Assembly: GCA_017164015.1 (NCBI GenBank)
Contig: CP071065.1
Location: forward strand, 5,185,918 to 5,249,917
Reading direction: 5' to 3'
Source: Nostoc sp. UHCC 0702
Lineage (GTDB): Bacteria; Cyanobacteriota; Cyanobacteriia; Cyanobacteriales; Nostocaceae
Length of the DNA stretch: 64,000 bases
This document shows positions 51,595 to 60,753 of the stretch, piece by piece. The position numbers were made by a program, and so were the translations under genes. Below the pieces are notes generated by a model. The model had not been told where the DNA came from, made no database searches, and saw only the letters and a program-made list of their open reading frames with translations. How positions within the stretch are numbered: position 1 is the first letter of the stretch; each line of letters opens with the position of its first letter.

Positions 51595-52728
51595 ATGAAA
51601 CAACTTTTTCAGCAACCTACGCTTTATCTGGCTTTGTTGGTGACTGGATGCATCTCCACTAGAGATGGCACGAATGCTCAAAAACTGGCTGTACCCAACT
51701 TAATACCGCCAACAAGTACAAATATTGACGTAAATTATGTCACTAAAGTTGTGCAGCAGACAGGCCCGGCAGTAGTGCGAATTGACTCGTCTCGCACTGT
51801 TGCAGTATCCCCTAAAAACTCTGTTTTACAACGTTTTTTCGGTGAACAGTTGCCCAGTACAGAACGAGTAGAACGGGGGATAGGCTCCGGATTTATTACT
51901 AATGCTGATGGATTAATTTTAACTAATGCTCATGTGGTGGCAGAAGCGGATAATGTCACAGTGATATTGAAAGATGGTCGCCGTTTTCAGGGCACCGTGG
52001 TAGGTAGTGACCCTGTTACTGATGTTGCTGTGGTCAGAATTAAAGCTACGGGGCTACCAACAGTCAAGATAGGCAACTCAGATAATCTATTACCAGGTCA
52101 GTGGGCGATCGCGATTGGCAATCCCCTAGGACTGGATAACACTGTTACTCAAGGAGTTGTCAGCGCTACTCAGCGTTCTATTGCAGATCTTGGTGTGCCT
52201 ACAGAACGAGTTGACTTTATCCAAACCGATGCAGCAATTAATCCGGGGAACTCTGGCGGCCCTTTGCTGAACTCAGAAAGCGAAGTGATTGGTATGAATA
52301 CCGCCGTGATTCGGGGAGCGCAGGGATTAGGTTTCGCCATTCCGATCAATACTGCTCAACGGATTGCAGCCCAATTGGTAGCCAAAGGACGAGTAGATCA
52401 CCCCTACATCGGTGTGCAAATGGCTCAGTTGAATGCAGAGTTGCGAGCCAAAATCAATCAGAGCAATATTGGTTTAAGAGTTAACCAAGATACAGGCGTG
52501 ATCGTTGTGGGAATTGCCCGCAATTCACCTGCGGCTAGTGCAGGTTTGCGTCCCGGTGACATTATTGAAAGTATCAACGGTGTTGCTATTAAAGATACAC
52601 AGCAAGTGCAACAACAAGTGGAAGCCGTGAAAATTGGCGATCGCCTGCAAATTACTATCAATCGTAACGGCAACAGACAGGCGATCGTAGTCAGACCCCA
52701 GGCTTTACCAGCAAAAGAGCCTGGTTGA
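51595..52728 (+). CDS. HtrA-type serine endoprotease, HhoA/HhoB group
   Basis: 377 residues. N-terminal export segment (LYLALLVTGC), trypsin-like domain with catalytic triad H113 (LTNAHVV), D143 (DPVTDVAVV) and S220 (NPGNSGGPLL), then one PDZ domain at about 275-370 (GVIVVGIARNSPAASAGLRPG). A periplasmic/luminal protease for damaged proteins under light and heat stress. HhoA and HhoB cannot be separated by eye. Confidence 0.92.
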   Translation: MKQLFQQPTLYLALLVTGCISTRDGTNAQKLAVPNLIPPTSTNIDVNYVTKVVQQTGPAVVRIDSSRTVAVSPKNSVLQRFFGEQLPSTERVERGIGSGFITNADGLILTNAHVVAEADNVTVILKDGRRFQGTVVGSDPVTDVAVVRIKATGLPTVKIGNSDNLLPGQWAIAIGNPLGLDNTVTQGVVSATQRSIADLGVPTERVDFIQTDAAINPGNSGGPLLNSESEVIGMNTAVIRGAQGLGFAIPINTAQRIAAQLVAKGRVDHPYIGVQMAQLNAELRAKINQSNIGLRVNQDTGVIVVGIARNSPAASAGLRPGDIIESINGVAIKDTQQVQQQVEAVKIGDRLQITINRNGNRQAIVVRPQALPAKEPG

Positions 52729-52773
52729 GGAACGAAACAGTCCAAATGCTCCCCTGCTTATTTGTATCAACAT

Positions 52774-52800
52774 AAAAAAACGGGTTCAGCCCTCGTTTTC
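52774..52800. terminator. Bidirectional terminator after the protease gene
   Basis: AAAAAAACGGG-TTCAGC-CCTCGTTTT: a short stem with A run and T run on either side, between convergent genes. Confidence 0.6.
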
Positions 52801-53191
52801 AGTCTTTTAAAGGATTGTTCGGAGGAAATTTACCCTTTATAGGTGAGTATTCCGAGCAATTTTTAGCTTCTTCAGTGAGAACCATAGAAGGCTGTACTGC
52901 ACACTTGAGATAATTGTTGTTTGAATAAAATTGACATTTTTTACAAGGTACTTTGTGTAAAGGGTCAATTCTAAAAACTATCTTATTGTCTAATGTTGTT
53001 CTGACTTTTCCCAAAATCAGAAAAAAAATTATCCAACTACAAAGCAAGCCGACAGGAGTCAAAGATACGACTATATCGGGAACATTTAAACTATGAATTT
53101 GTCCTTGATCTTGTTTGACTTCGCTTTGAATTATCTGATGAATTTTTTCATCCGCTGCTAATTTTTTTTGCAGTATTATCTTCATAGACAT
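52799..53191 (-). CDS. Membrane protein with a conserved four-Cys motif, unknown function
   Basis: 130 residues. One membrane helix (VVSLTPVGLLCSWIIFFLIL, about 41-60), then a C-terminal domain with C-K-K-C-Q-F-Y, KCAVQPS and NCSEYSP, four Cys that could bind a metal or an Fe-S cluster. I recall similar tails (CxxCxF..CAVHPS..NCxDY) in several cyanobacterial proteins, without function. Monocistronic and convergent with the protease gene. Confidence 0.75.
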   Translation of the reverse strand: MSMKIILQKKLAADEKIHQIIQSEVKQDQGQIHSLNVPDIVVSLTPVGLLCSWIIFFLILGKVRTTLDNKIVFRIDPLHKVPCKKCQFYSNNNYLKCAVQPSMVLTEEAKNCSEYSPIKGKFPPNNPLKD

Positions 53192-53403
53192 ATGATTTTT
53201 CCTTGGTTATGTATCTTGATCACCTTGATTTGTCAGACAAAGATATTTTGTTATTATGGAACAGCAATTATCTATTAGCAGACCTGATAAAGGCGAAAGT
53301 AGGTATAAACCTAATTATTCACTACTTGCCATTGGCTAGAATGAAAAATGATAATGCTACTGGAGATATAAAATATTTCATACTTCGGATGATTGATTAC
53401 TGA

Positions 53404-53715
53404 TTTTTTTGTCAGTATATTGCTGGCAAAGTTTTACAGTTTACATCATTAGTCAACTGAAGTAATACAATATCTCAGTATCTTGTTGAGAATAGAGTAT
53501 CAGCAATGTTCCAATTATATGTTTAACAAAAGATAATTTATCCTATCTCTGTCGAGAGTTTTGCTTAGTATTGAAGCTTGTATATCTAAAGGAGGAAATT
53601 AAAATTATTCTGAAAAAAAAATATATTTTTCTTACCGCATATCCTATAATAGGAATTATGTAAAAGGTTGCCTTGCTTGCGATTCCTTGATAATTATTGA
53701 TTGATATTGGTAATA
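53404..53715. other. Intergenic region
   Basis: AT-rich, about 310 bp; a TCTAAAGGAGGAAATTAAAA string at 53588 looks like a strong ribosome site but no open frame follows it. Confidence 0.4.
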
Positions 53716-53998
53716 GATGCGATCGCTGGTGAAATAAAGCAGACTTTTGCCAGTTTTGAGGCGTTTAAAAAACAGTTCAATACCCTTGGTGGCGATTCCT
53801 TTGGTAGTGGTTGGGTTTGGCTAGTGCTTAATCCCCAAGGTCAACTGTAAATTGTAACTACAGCGAATCAGAATAACCCAATTTTGGGAGGTTTAGATCC
53901 GATTACAGGTAATGTATTATCTGAAATATCGTAATCGCCGCCCTGAATATTTAAATAATTGGTGAAATCTACTGAATTGGGCTGAAATCAACAGGCGA
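53716..53998 (+). pseudogene. Fe/Mn superoxide dismutase remnant
   Basis: Reads FASFEAFKKQFNTLGGDSFG, GSGWVWLVLNPQGQL, stop, IVTTANQNNPILGG, further stops, then RRPEYLNNWWN-type residues with TGA in place of one codon and NLLNWAEINRR. This is the C-terminal half of a SodA/SodB protein (GSGWxWLV, YLNNxWNxxNW). At least three in-frame stops, and the DVWEHAYY metal-ligand block and N-terminal half are missing. Clearly dead. Confidence 0.85.
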
Positions 53999-54062
53999 AA
54001 TCAAGTTTTTTCAAAGCAGCCTGGGAACGCAAATAGCAAGAGCAAAATTTGCTACACCAGTG

Positions 54063-54135
54063 TTTTCTCATAGCAAAAGCCTTAGTGGTTAGGACATCAA
54101 CAGATGATAAAACCTAGACACAAAAAGACTTTTCA
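54063..54135. repeat. Second arm of the long inverted repeat
   Basis: Inverted match to 50239-50310; the best 51 bases differ at only about four positions. The pair bounds a 3.7-kb segment with the TacA/TacT pair and the HtrA protease. Confidence 0.8.
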
Positions 54136-54559
54136 CCCAGCGATGCAATGAGTTTCGACTGCGCTCAACTACCGCGTGGTCGTTGTGTCCCCATTGCCCC
54201 TAATCTCCACTCACGAGCGGTGAGGTAGCCCCCTCAGGAGCGGTTCCCGTCGTTAGCGCAGCGGTAGCGTTAGCGAAGCGTTAGCGACGCTCGTAGCGTC
54301 GGTACGAGCGTCTGGGGGACTACCGAACCCGGAGGGTCGTGGGGTATCGAGTTCCCCAGTCCCCTGCTATACCTATTCATTGGCGAAATTCTCCACTTAC
54401 CTAATCTTAAGTTAACCTTTTTTATCTAGAATTATGGTATCAAGTAGGTGGACATAATTAAATATAAATGCTAACCATAGAAACCTGCCCATTGACAGAC
54501 TTTTCTCCTTTCCCTTCTGCCTTCTAGTTAATTTCACTATTTATACAATTCTTAACAAG
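54136..54559. other. Intergenic region with GTTAGCG-type repeats and a lone MITE C end
   Basis: Contains GCGTTAGCGAAGCGTTAGCG repeats (54250-54310), a CCCCAGTCCCCT remnant, and at 54442-54470 a single family C end (AAGTAGGTGGACATAATTAA). Confidence 0.6.
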
Positions 54560-54991
54560 ATGAATCTGGAATTATTTAACAGGATTCCTGTAATGTCCCT
54601 ACTATTGCTCTGGTTGACTTATGCTCTTCTGGGGTGGTATCTTGCGGCTCATGAGATTATTTGGTTAGTAGGAGCTTTTGTAGCTGTTGTAGCTATAGCT
54701 GTAGTCCGTAAGAGTGTGTTTTGGTTGCAGCAATTGCTTGCTTTCGGTTCTAAAACTTTAGTTGTCATCTTAGTTGTAAGTGCATCAATTGCTTTGATAG
54801 CAAGTTGGTCACTATTGTTTAGTCTGTTTCTCATACCAGTAGCGACTACATATTTAGCTGATTTAGAGATGCGTTTTACTGGTTTCAAGAGGCTGGAGAC
54901 ATTTTGGATTTTAACAAGCCTAGCAGCATCGGGTTTAATAGTGGGTGAAATCATAGATATTCTATTGGTTCCCAGTGGTGGATACTATTAG
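54560..54991 (+). CDS. Small membrane protein, unknown function
   Basis: 143 residues with four hydrophobic helices (MSLLLLWLTYALLGWYLAA; IIWLVGAFVAVVAIAVV; LVVILVVSASIALIASWSLL; TFWILTSLAASGLIVGEIID). A short polar loop (YLADLEMRFTGFKRLE) sits between helices 3 and 4. Not recognised. Confidence 0.7.
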   Translation: MNLELFNRIPVMSLLLLWLTYALLGWYLAAHEIIWLVGAFVAVVAIAVVRKSVFWLQQLLAFGSKTLVVILVVSASIALIASWSLLFSLFLIPVATTYLADLEMRFTGFKRLETFWILTSLAASGLIVGEIIDILLVPSGGYY

Positions 54992-55180
54992 ATTGTTTAG
55001 TTATAGATATGTAAACTATAAATTAAGAGACTATTTATCAAGTCAATCTACTGCTGGCAAAATCTTCCCTTTATTCAAGTCGGGCTTCCAAAAGAATAAA
55101 CAGGATGAAGGCGAGGAATTAATCTGATGATAGCTGATATGATAAAATAATGTGAGATATGTAATACTAAATGGTAGCTA

Positions 55181-55363
55181 ATGGAAACGGCAAAAAATAA
55201 CCCACTAGATATACGCCACATTAGCCCTGAAGTAAGAGAGCTAATTAAGCAATATGCTGGTATAAATAACTGTACGCAGGCTGAAATGTTAGAGCGTATT
55301 GTTTTGGAGTGGAACGCCCAACAAAGCGAGAGCGAACGGCCACCGGGAGACGAAGATGAATAG
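55181..55363 (+). CDS. 60-residue soluble protein, possible RHH-like
   Basis: METAKNNPLDIRHISPEVRE then LIKQYAGINNCTQAEMLERI and an acidic tail. A short strand followed by two helices resembles small RHH or antitoxin-type DNA-binding proteins. No toxin gene follows. The overlapping minus-strand frame is longer but looks random. Confidence 0.5.
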   Translation: METAKNNPLDIRHISPEVRELIKQYAGINNCTQAEMLERIVLEWNAQQSESERPPGDEDE

Positions 55364-55555
55364 GTTTTTTGTACAAGCCCTTGGCGTAGATAGAATTGAG
55401 TTAAACTAAGCCGCCCCTTCACCAAGGCAACTGATCTGAACTAATTATAAAAATTTAAATTACAGTGACATAAAAGTATTGAATTATAGTCGAGATTCAT
55501 GCAAAAATAGTGAGATTACGGCAAAATGTCATACTAAACACTAAGGAAATCAGAC

Positions 55556-56017
55556 ATGAGTATTGGTAGCACTAAGTTGTATCCAACAAGGTTACTTGTG
55601 TGTCTGGGTTTGGTGTGTGGGGTGTTGGGTGTGGTGAATTCTGACACCGCGTTATCTCAAACTAATACTAATCAGCAGGACGATTTAGAAGTTTTGGCAA
55701 CTAGAGGTACTTACTTCAAGCGCCAAATAGACTGGTTTAAACAATCACCTGAGATCATTGATGCTAATCAAAGGTGTTATGCTAGACGAGGCGATCGCTT
55801 TGCCATCTCCTCTTATAGACGACCAGTAAATGAGTCACAAGTCAGAGAAGACAATCGCAATAGCCGCTACTTTGGTAATATTGAAGACCCAAATGATTAT
55901 TGGGAAGTGACGTTCCGGGACGTACCCGATGGGTGCAGCACTCAGCAAAATCAAGGAGGGCTAACCTGGTTTGTTTATAGACGACATGTCAGGATAACTC
56001 CTAGACAAGTAAGATAA
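55556..56017 (+). CDS. Exported protein, unknown function
   Basis: 153 residues. Signal peptide (LLVCLGLVCGVLGVVNSDTALS), then a mature domain with two Cys (RCYARRGDRF and VPDGCSTQQ) that may form a disulfide, and GLTWFVYRRHVRI at the end. Not recognised. An AAGGAA-type ribosome site precedes the ATG. Confidence 0.65.
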   Translation: MSIGSTKLYPTRLLVCLGLVCGVLGVVNSDTALSQTNTNQQDDLEVLATRGTYFKRQIDWFKQSPEIIDANQRCYARRGDRFAISSYRRPVNESQVREDNRNSRYFGNIEDPNDYWEVTFRDVPDGCSTQQNQGGLTWFVYRRHVRITPRQVR

Positions 56018-56302
56018 AGAAGTAGACTAGTGGTTGAGTTGACAGACTTATACTTCAATTGAAAGTGCTGAGTGCTGAGGAACCAGCTGCGTCGTGATGC
56101 AGTGCGAGAGAGGGGGTTTTTTCCAAGAGAAACGAACACGCTCTCAACGGCATTTTTGAGCAAGAAGGCAGTCTTTGCATCCCTTTGCCTCTCATATCAA
56201 TAGATGGCATTGAGTTATCCATAGAAGAAATTGAAAACGACAGTGAAAATTTCAGCATCGCCCAAGGGAATAATTGCAGCAATTACAATCAAAATAAAAG
56301 CT

Positions 56303-56740
56303 TCATAAAATCTCAGAAAGCTTGGCTAATAAACTTTCTGCTAAATCTAATAAATCATCATCTATTTCACTACCGAATTCATTTGCTAACAAATTTATCA
56401 CAGCAGATAACCTATTATTTGCTTCAGAAATTCTCCACGATCTTTCTATGTTCACTGCTAAATCAAACAGGGAGCGTTCTTTTAAAAGCTGCCGTACCCT
56501 CACAGCTACATGATCATCACTTACTAGAAATTCTTTGATAGTATCTAATAGTGAATTACCTATGATCTCATCATTCCCCCAGGTTTCTAGCCAATCTCCA
56601 TCCACATCTTCAACGTAAATATGCACAAAATTTAGCCCATAAGTCAGCCAGTCTTGCTGCATTTTTCGGGCTGTTGCTAAAGCTTCAGTAAATGTATCCA
56701 CTTGATTTTCGTAGCTGTGAGTTTCTCTTTGATTAGCCAT
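56303..56740 (-). CDS. Conserved hypothetical, helical
   Basis: 145 residues from ATG 56740 (MANQRETHSYENQV); the longer frame is unlikely. An N-terminal alpha/beta part (LATARKMQQDWLTYGLNFVH, IYVEDVDGDW) and a helical C-terminus. It lies just downstream of the next gene on the same strand. No known function. Confidence 0.6.
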   Translation of the reverse strand: MANQRETHSYENQVDTFTEALATARKMQQDWLTYGLNFVHIYVEDVDGDWLETWGNDEIIGNSLLDTIKEFLVSDDHVAVRVRQLLKERSLFDLAVNIERSWRISEANNRLSAVINLLANEFGSEIDDDLLDLAESLLAKLSEIL

Positions 56741-56809
56741 AAAAGCTGTGACAAGCAAGTAAGGATGTAAACTAGAACACAAATGTTGAATAACGAATCC
56801 CTGAAAGTG

Positions 56810-57523
56810 TCATGAAAATTTTAAATACTTGCCTCCAGGAAGATAATCACTGTTATACAAAGCAACATTGACTAATTGATTAATAAAATTAGTGCCGTGA
56901 GGGCTGTAGCTAACAAACAGTCCTCTCTCTATTTCCCATAAATGCAGTGTGGTTTTCCAAAAATGATACTTGTGGTGATTAAATTCTTCAGATACACTGG
57001 TAACTTGAATGCATAGTGGTTTTCCTTGGCGATTACTAACAATTAAATCTGTTGCCATGGAAAGGTCGGCGATATAACGCTGCCAAAAACTACCTTCACG
57101 ACTGACAATATCTTGGGCTATAGATTTAATGATATCATCATCAACCTGATTAAACTCTCCTGCCATTAATTTTTGTTTCCAAATATAAAACTTGGAATCA
57201 GTTGCGTTGATCCACTTAGGAAAAAGATAACCATACCAATATCTCTCATTGGGCGTCATTTGCTCGAACTTGGCTTTTTGTTCTTCTTCGCAAGGTAGGG
57301 ATTTAATGGCCAGCCAAATTGTAGAATCGGTAATCACCTCTAGGAGGAAGGCAAGCACAAATGGTTTAGCAGTCAGGGAACCTGGCTTGATATCCTTGAC
57401 CCAACGATTAATTTCATCTAATCTCCGCGCTAAATTAGGATCTATCGAGGAGGCTTGCTCGATAAGGGACTTTAGCTGATCCTTAATTTCTTTTGCTTGC
57501 AAACTATGCCCTACTTTACACAA
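56810..57523 (-). CDS. Hypothetical protein, possible nuclease-like fold
   Basis: 237 residues. MATDLIVSNRQGKPLCIQVT followed by SVSEEF resembles the beta-hairpin core of PD-(D/E)XK nucleases (Asp, then a strand with Gln-x-Thr in place of Glu-x-Lys), so if related it is atypical. The N-terminal 90 residues are helical. Two-gene arrangement with the preceding entry. Weak inference. Confidence 0.5.
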   Translation of the reverse strand: MCKVGHSLQAKEIKDQLKSLIEQASSIDPNLARRLDEINRWVKDIKPGSLTAKPFVLAFLLEVITDSTIWLAIKSLPCEEEQKAKFEQMTPNERYWYGYLFPKWINATDSKFYIWKQKLMAGEFNQVDDDIIKSIAQDIVSREGSFWQRYIADLSMATDLIVSNRQGKPLCIQVTSVSEEFNHHKYHFWKTTLHLWEIERGLFVSYSPHGTNFINQLVNVALYNSDYLPGGKYLKFS

Positions 57524-57710
57524 CTAACGCTTTTTTCAATTTATACCTAATTTAACTAGCTAATATCTCTGTTAAGAAAAATGTTAATGTTAGGTTTTCT
57601 ATGATTCCTCGGTTAACTGGTACCCTGTGATTTGGCAATTGCACTCTTGACTCGCTTAATCAGATTATATTGCATAATTTTTAATTATATTGTATGGGCT
57701 ACTCTAAATT

Positions 57711-57868
57711 AAGACTGACGCAGCTACCACACTAAATAAAGGTTAGGGTTGTCAACTGTCCATAGTCAATGGTCAATGGTCAATGGTCAATGGTCAACAG
57801 CTAAAAATTCTAAACTATTGACTCTTGACAGCCTCAACTAGAAATTTATGACAATGGGCGTAAGTCCT
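57711..57868. mobile_element. MITE family D, copy 2 (diverged)
   Basis: AAGACTGACGCA on the left and GCGTAAGTCCT on the right are imperfect inverted ends like those at 32307-32451. The core carries GTCAATG heptamers (57767-57795). Confidence 0.5.
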
Positions 57869-57996
57869 GTTGCTTTTGGTTGGTGTAAACTGATTAACTT
57901 GGCAATTTCCACCTTGCTTAATGAAAAGCTAAACACCACCTGCCACAACTTTGCTCATAATACTTTTCAGTAACAACAGCGATCGCTATCATAACT

Positions 57997-59970
57997 ATGT
58001 CTCAACCAACTATAGAATCAATCCTCCAAGAGAAACGCCTTTTTCATCCCGCTACTGATTTTTCACAAAACGCTCATATCAAGAGTTTACAAGATTATCA
58101 GCGTCTTTATGACCAAGCTAAAGCTGATCCTGAGCAATTTTGGGCGGAATTGGCCGAAAAGGAGTTGCACTGGTTCCAAAAATGGGACACCATACTAGAC
58201 TGGCAACCGCCGTTTGCTAAGTGGTTTGTCGGCGGTAAGATTAATATTTCCTACAACTGTCTTGACAGACACCTCACCACTTGGCGCAAAAATAAAGCGG
58301 CGCTGATTTGGGAAGGAGAACCAGGAGACACGCGGACTCTCACCTATGCTCAACTACACCGCGAGGTTTGTCAATTCGCCAATGTGCTGAAGCAATTGGG
58401 AATCCAAAAAGGCGATCGCGTCGGTATCTACATGCCCATGATACCCGAAGCTGCCATCGCTATGTTAGCCTGTGCCAGAATTGGCGCACCTCACAGTGTG
58501 GTATTTGGTGGTTTCAGTGCCGAAGCTTTGCGCGATCGCTTGATCGATACCCAAGCTAAACTAGTAATTACTGCTGATGGTGGTTGGCGCAAAGATGCGA
58601 TCGTTCCACTCAAAGAACAGGTAGACAAAGCTTTAGCTGATGGCGCTGTTCCCAGTGTACAAAATGTCTTAGTTGTCAAGCGCACTGGACAAGAAACTTA
58701 TATGCAGTTGGGAGGGCGCGATCATTGGTGGCATGATTTGCAAAAAGGTGCGTCAGCCGATTGTCCCGCCGAACCGATGGACAGCGAAGACATGCTGTTT
58801 ATTCTCTACACCTCTGGCAGTACCGGCAAACCGAAGGGCGTTGTCCACACAACAGCTGGTTATAACTTATACACCCACATGACCACCAAATGGATCTTCG
58901 ACTTGCAAGACACAGATGTCTACTGGTGTACCGCAGATGTGGGCTGGATTACTGGGCATAGCTACATTGTATATGGGCCTCTGTCCAACGGTGCCACAAC
59001 CTTGATGTATGAAGGTGCGCCCCGTGCTTCTAATCCTGGCTGTTTCTGGGATGTGATTGAAAAATACGGTGTGAATATTTTTTATACTGCACCTACAGCA
59101 ATTCGCGCATTTATTAAGATGGGTGAACACCATCCCAACAAACGCAACTTATCATCGTTGCGTTTGTTGGGAACCTTCGGCGAACCGATTAACCCAGAAG
59201 CTTGGATGTGGTATCACAAAGTCATCGGTGGCGAACGTTGCCCAATTGTGGATACCTGGTGGCAAACGGAAACCGGCGGTATCATGATTACGCCCCTACC
59301 TGGGGCAATTGCAACTAAACCTGGTTCGGCAACTCTGCCGTTTCCGGGAATTATCGCAGATATTGTAGATTTAGAAGGCAACACCGTACCCAACAACGAA
59401 GGCGGTTATCTGGCGGTGCGTCATCCTTGGCCGGGGATGATGCGGACAGTCTATGGCGATCCAGAAAGATTCCGCCGCACCTACTGGGAACATATACCTC
59501 CCAAAGATAGTAAATATACTTACTTTGCTGGTGATGGTGCAAGACAAGATGAAGATGGTTACTTCTGGGTAATGGGTCGGGTGGATGACGTATTGAATGT
59601 GTCAGGTCACAGACTTGGTACAATGGAAGTAGAATCAGCCTTAGTTTCTCATCCTGCGGTGGCAGAAGCGGCGGTGGTGGGTAAGCCGGATGAACTCAAA
59701 GGCGAAGAAGTTGTAGCTTTTGTGACTTTAGAAGGCACTTATCAGGGAAGTGAGGAATTGAGTAAAGAACTCAAGCAGCACGTTGTTAAAGAAATTGGTG
59801 CGATCGCGAGGCCTGGAGAAATTCGTTTTACCGATGCTTTGCCGAAAACGCGATCGGGTAAAATTATGCGGCGATTGCTGCGAAATTTAGCAGCGGGACA
59901 AGAAGTTTCTGGTGATACTTCGACGCTAGAAGATAGAAGTGTCCTGGATAAATTGCGAGAAGGTGCGTAA
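57997..59970 (+). CDS. acs: Acetyl-CoA synthetase
   Basis: 657 residues. Makes acetyl-CoA from acetate, ATP and CoA through an acetyl-AMP intermediate. AMP-binding signature LYTSGSTGKPKGVVHT near 270, DTWWQTETGG, RVDDVLNVSGHRLG and catalytic Lys K622 in KTRSGKIMRR, the acetylation-regulated site. Acetate specificity is suggested by the Trp-rich WWQTETGG segment. Full length, monocistronic. Confidence 0.95.
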   Translation: MSQPTIESILQEKRLFHPATDFSQNAHIKSLQDYQRLYDQAKADPEQFWAELAEKELHWFQKWDTILDWQPPFAKWFVGGKINISYNCLDRHLTTWRKNKAALIWEGEPGDTRTLTYAQLHREVCQFANVLKQLGIQKGDRVGIYMPMIPEAAIAMLACARIGAPHSVVFGGFSAEALRDRLIDTQAKLVITADGGWRKDAIVPLKEQVDKALADGAVPSVQNVLVVKRTGQETYMQLGGRDHWWHDLQKGASADCPAEPMDSEDMLFILYTSGSTGKPKGVVHTTAGYNLYTHMTTKWIFDLQDTDVYWCTADVGWITGHSYIVYGPLSNGATTLMYEGAPRASNPGCFWDVIEKYGVNIFYTAPTAIRAFIKMGEHHPNKRNLSSLRLLGTFGEPINPEAWMWYHKVIGGERCPIVDTWWQTETGGIMITPLPGAIATKPGSATLPFPGIIADIVDLEGNTVPNNEGGYLAVRHPWPGMMRTVYGDPERFRRTYWEHIPPKDSKYTYFAGDGARQDEDGYFWVMGRVDDVLNVSGHRLGTMEVESALVSHPAVAEAAVVGKPDELKGEEVVAFVTLEGTYQGSEELSKELKQHVVKEIGAIARPGEIRFTDALPKTRSGKIMRRLLRNLAAGQEVSGDTSTLEDRSVLDKLREGA

Positions 59971-60004
59971 GCATTTTTAAACTTGAGAAAGGCATTTCTT
60001 TATT

Positions 60005-60170
60005 AGAGGTTGTTTTAAAAGTAGTGTATGAAATATTAAAAGCCTCAGAACCTAACCCCTCTAGCCCTTTTTCCCTATAAAGGAATGGGGGTTTCAAAGC
60101 CTCTCTCCTACAAGGAGAGAGGTTTGGAGAGAGGTTTGGAGTATACATTTTGAATTTTTAAACATCCTCT
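60005..60170. mobile_element. MITE family B, copy 2
   Basis: AGAGGTTGTTTTAAAAGT and (opposite strand) AGAGGATGTTTAAAAATT ends. The core has CTCTCTCCTACAAGGAGAGA, shared in part with MITE E at 28020-28060. Confidence 0.8.
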
Positions 60171-60279
60171 AAGAGATGCCTTTCTATTAATTCATTAATG
60201 AACCAATTGGTGAACTAGTAATCACAGGAATTCCCCTGAAATTAATTATCATCAACTTAGAAACAGTAGAGGTAAAACA

Positions 60280-60603
60280 ATGGATACCAGCACGACCTAT
60301 CGAGAAATAATCAAACAGGTAATTCTACAATATGCTAAACTTCGTCCTTCGCATGGAAATATTAGACTTGACCCAATTTTTGATGATACCCATAATAGGT
60401 ATGCTCTGATGCAAGTTGGTTGGGATAGGGGGCGGCGAGTGCGAGGAAATCTAATTTATGTGACGCTACAAAACAGTAAAGTTTATATCGAATATGATGG
60501 AATGGAACAGGGTATAACTAAAGATTTAATAGCGATGGAAATTTCTGAAGCGGATATAGTTTTAGCTTTTCTACCTGAATCTGAACTAGCTACTAGTGTA
60601 TGA
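60280..60603 (+). CDS. xisI: XisI-family protein (fdxN element excision controlling factor)
   Basis: 107 residues. Typical sequence: YREIIKQVILQYAKLRPSHG, IRLDPIFDDTHNRYALMQVG, and the end MEISEADIVLAFLPESE. In Anabaena XisI with XisH controls excision of the fdxN element by XisF during heterocyst differentiation; many genomes carry multiple copies of unknown role. No xisH precedes it here; a MITE does. Confidence 0.9.
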   Translation: MDTSTTYREIIKQVILQYAKLRPSHGNIRLDPIFDDTHNRYALMQVGWDRGRRVRGNLIYVTLQNSKVYIEYDGMEQGITKDLIAMEISEADIVLAFLPESELATSV

Positions 60604-60753
60604 AAATTTAACAGTTTTTGATATCAGAAAAGACGTATTTATTAATACCTTGTCGCTGAATATGATTTACTTAACATATTTCTAAGTGTCCTTACACAGT
60701 GACTAACGTATCCTTTATGATGAAAAGCAGGACATTATTAGGGCATTGAGGAC

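Noticed and set aside
53203..53403. 66-codon frame after the four-Cys protein
   Set aside because: No coding signature; AT-rich chance frame.
55075..55425. 116-codon minus-strand frame over the 60-residue gene
   Set aside because: Its composition is unlike a protein; the plus-strand frame has better codon use.
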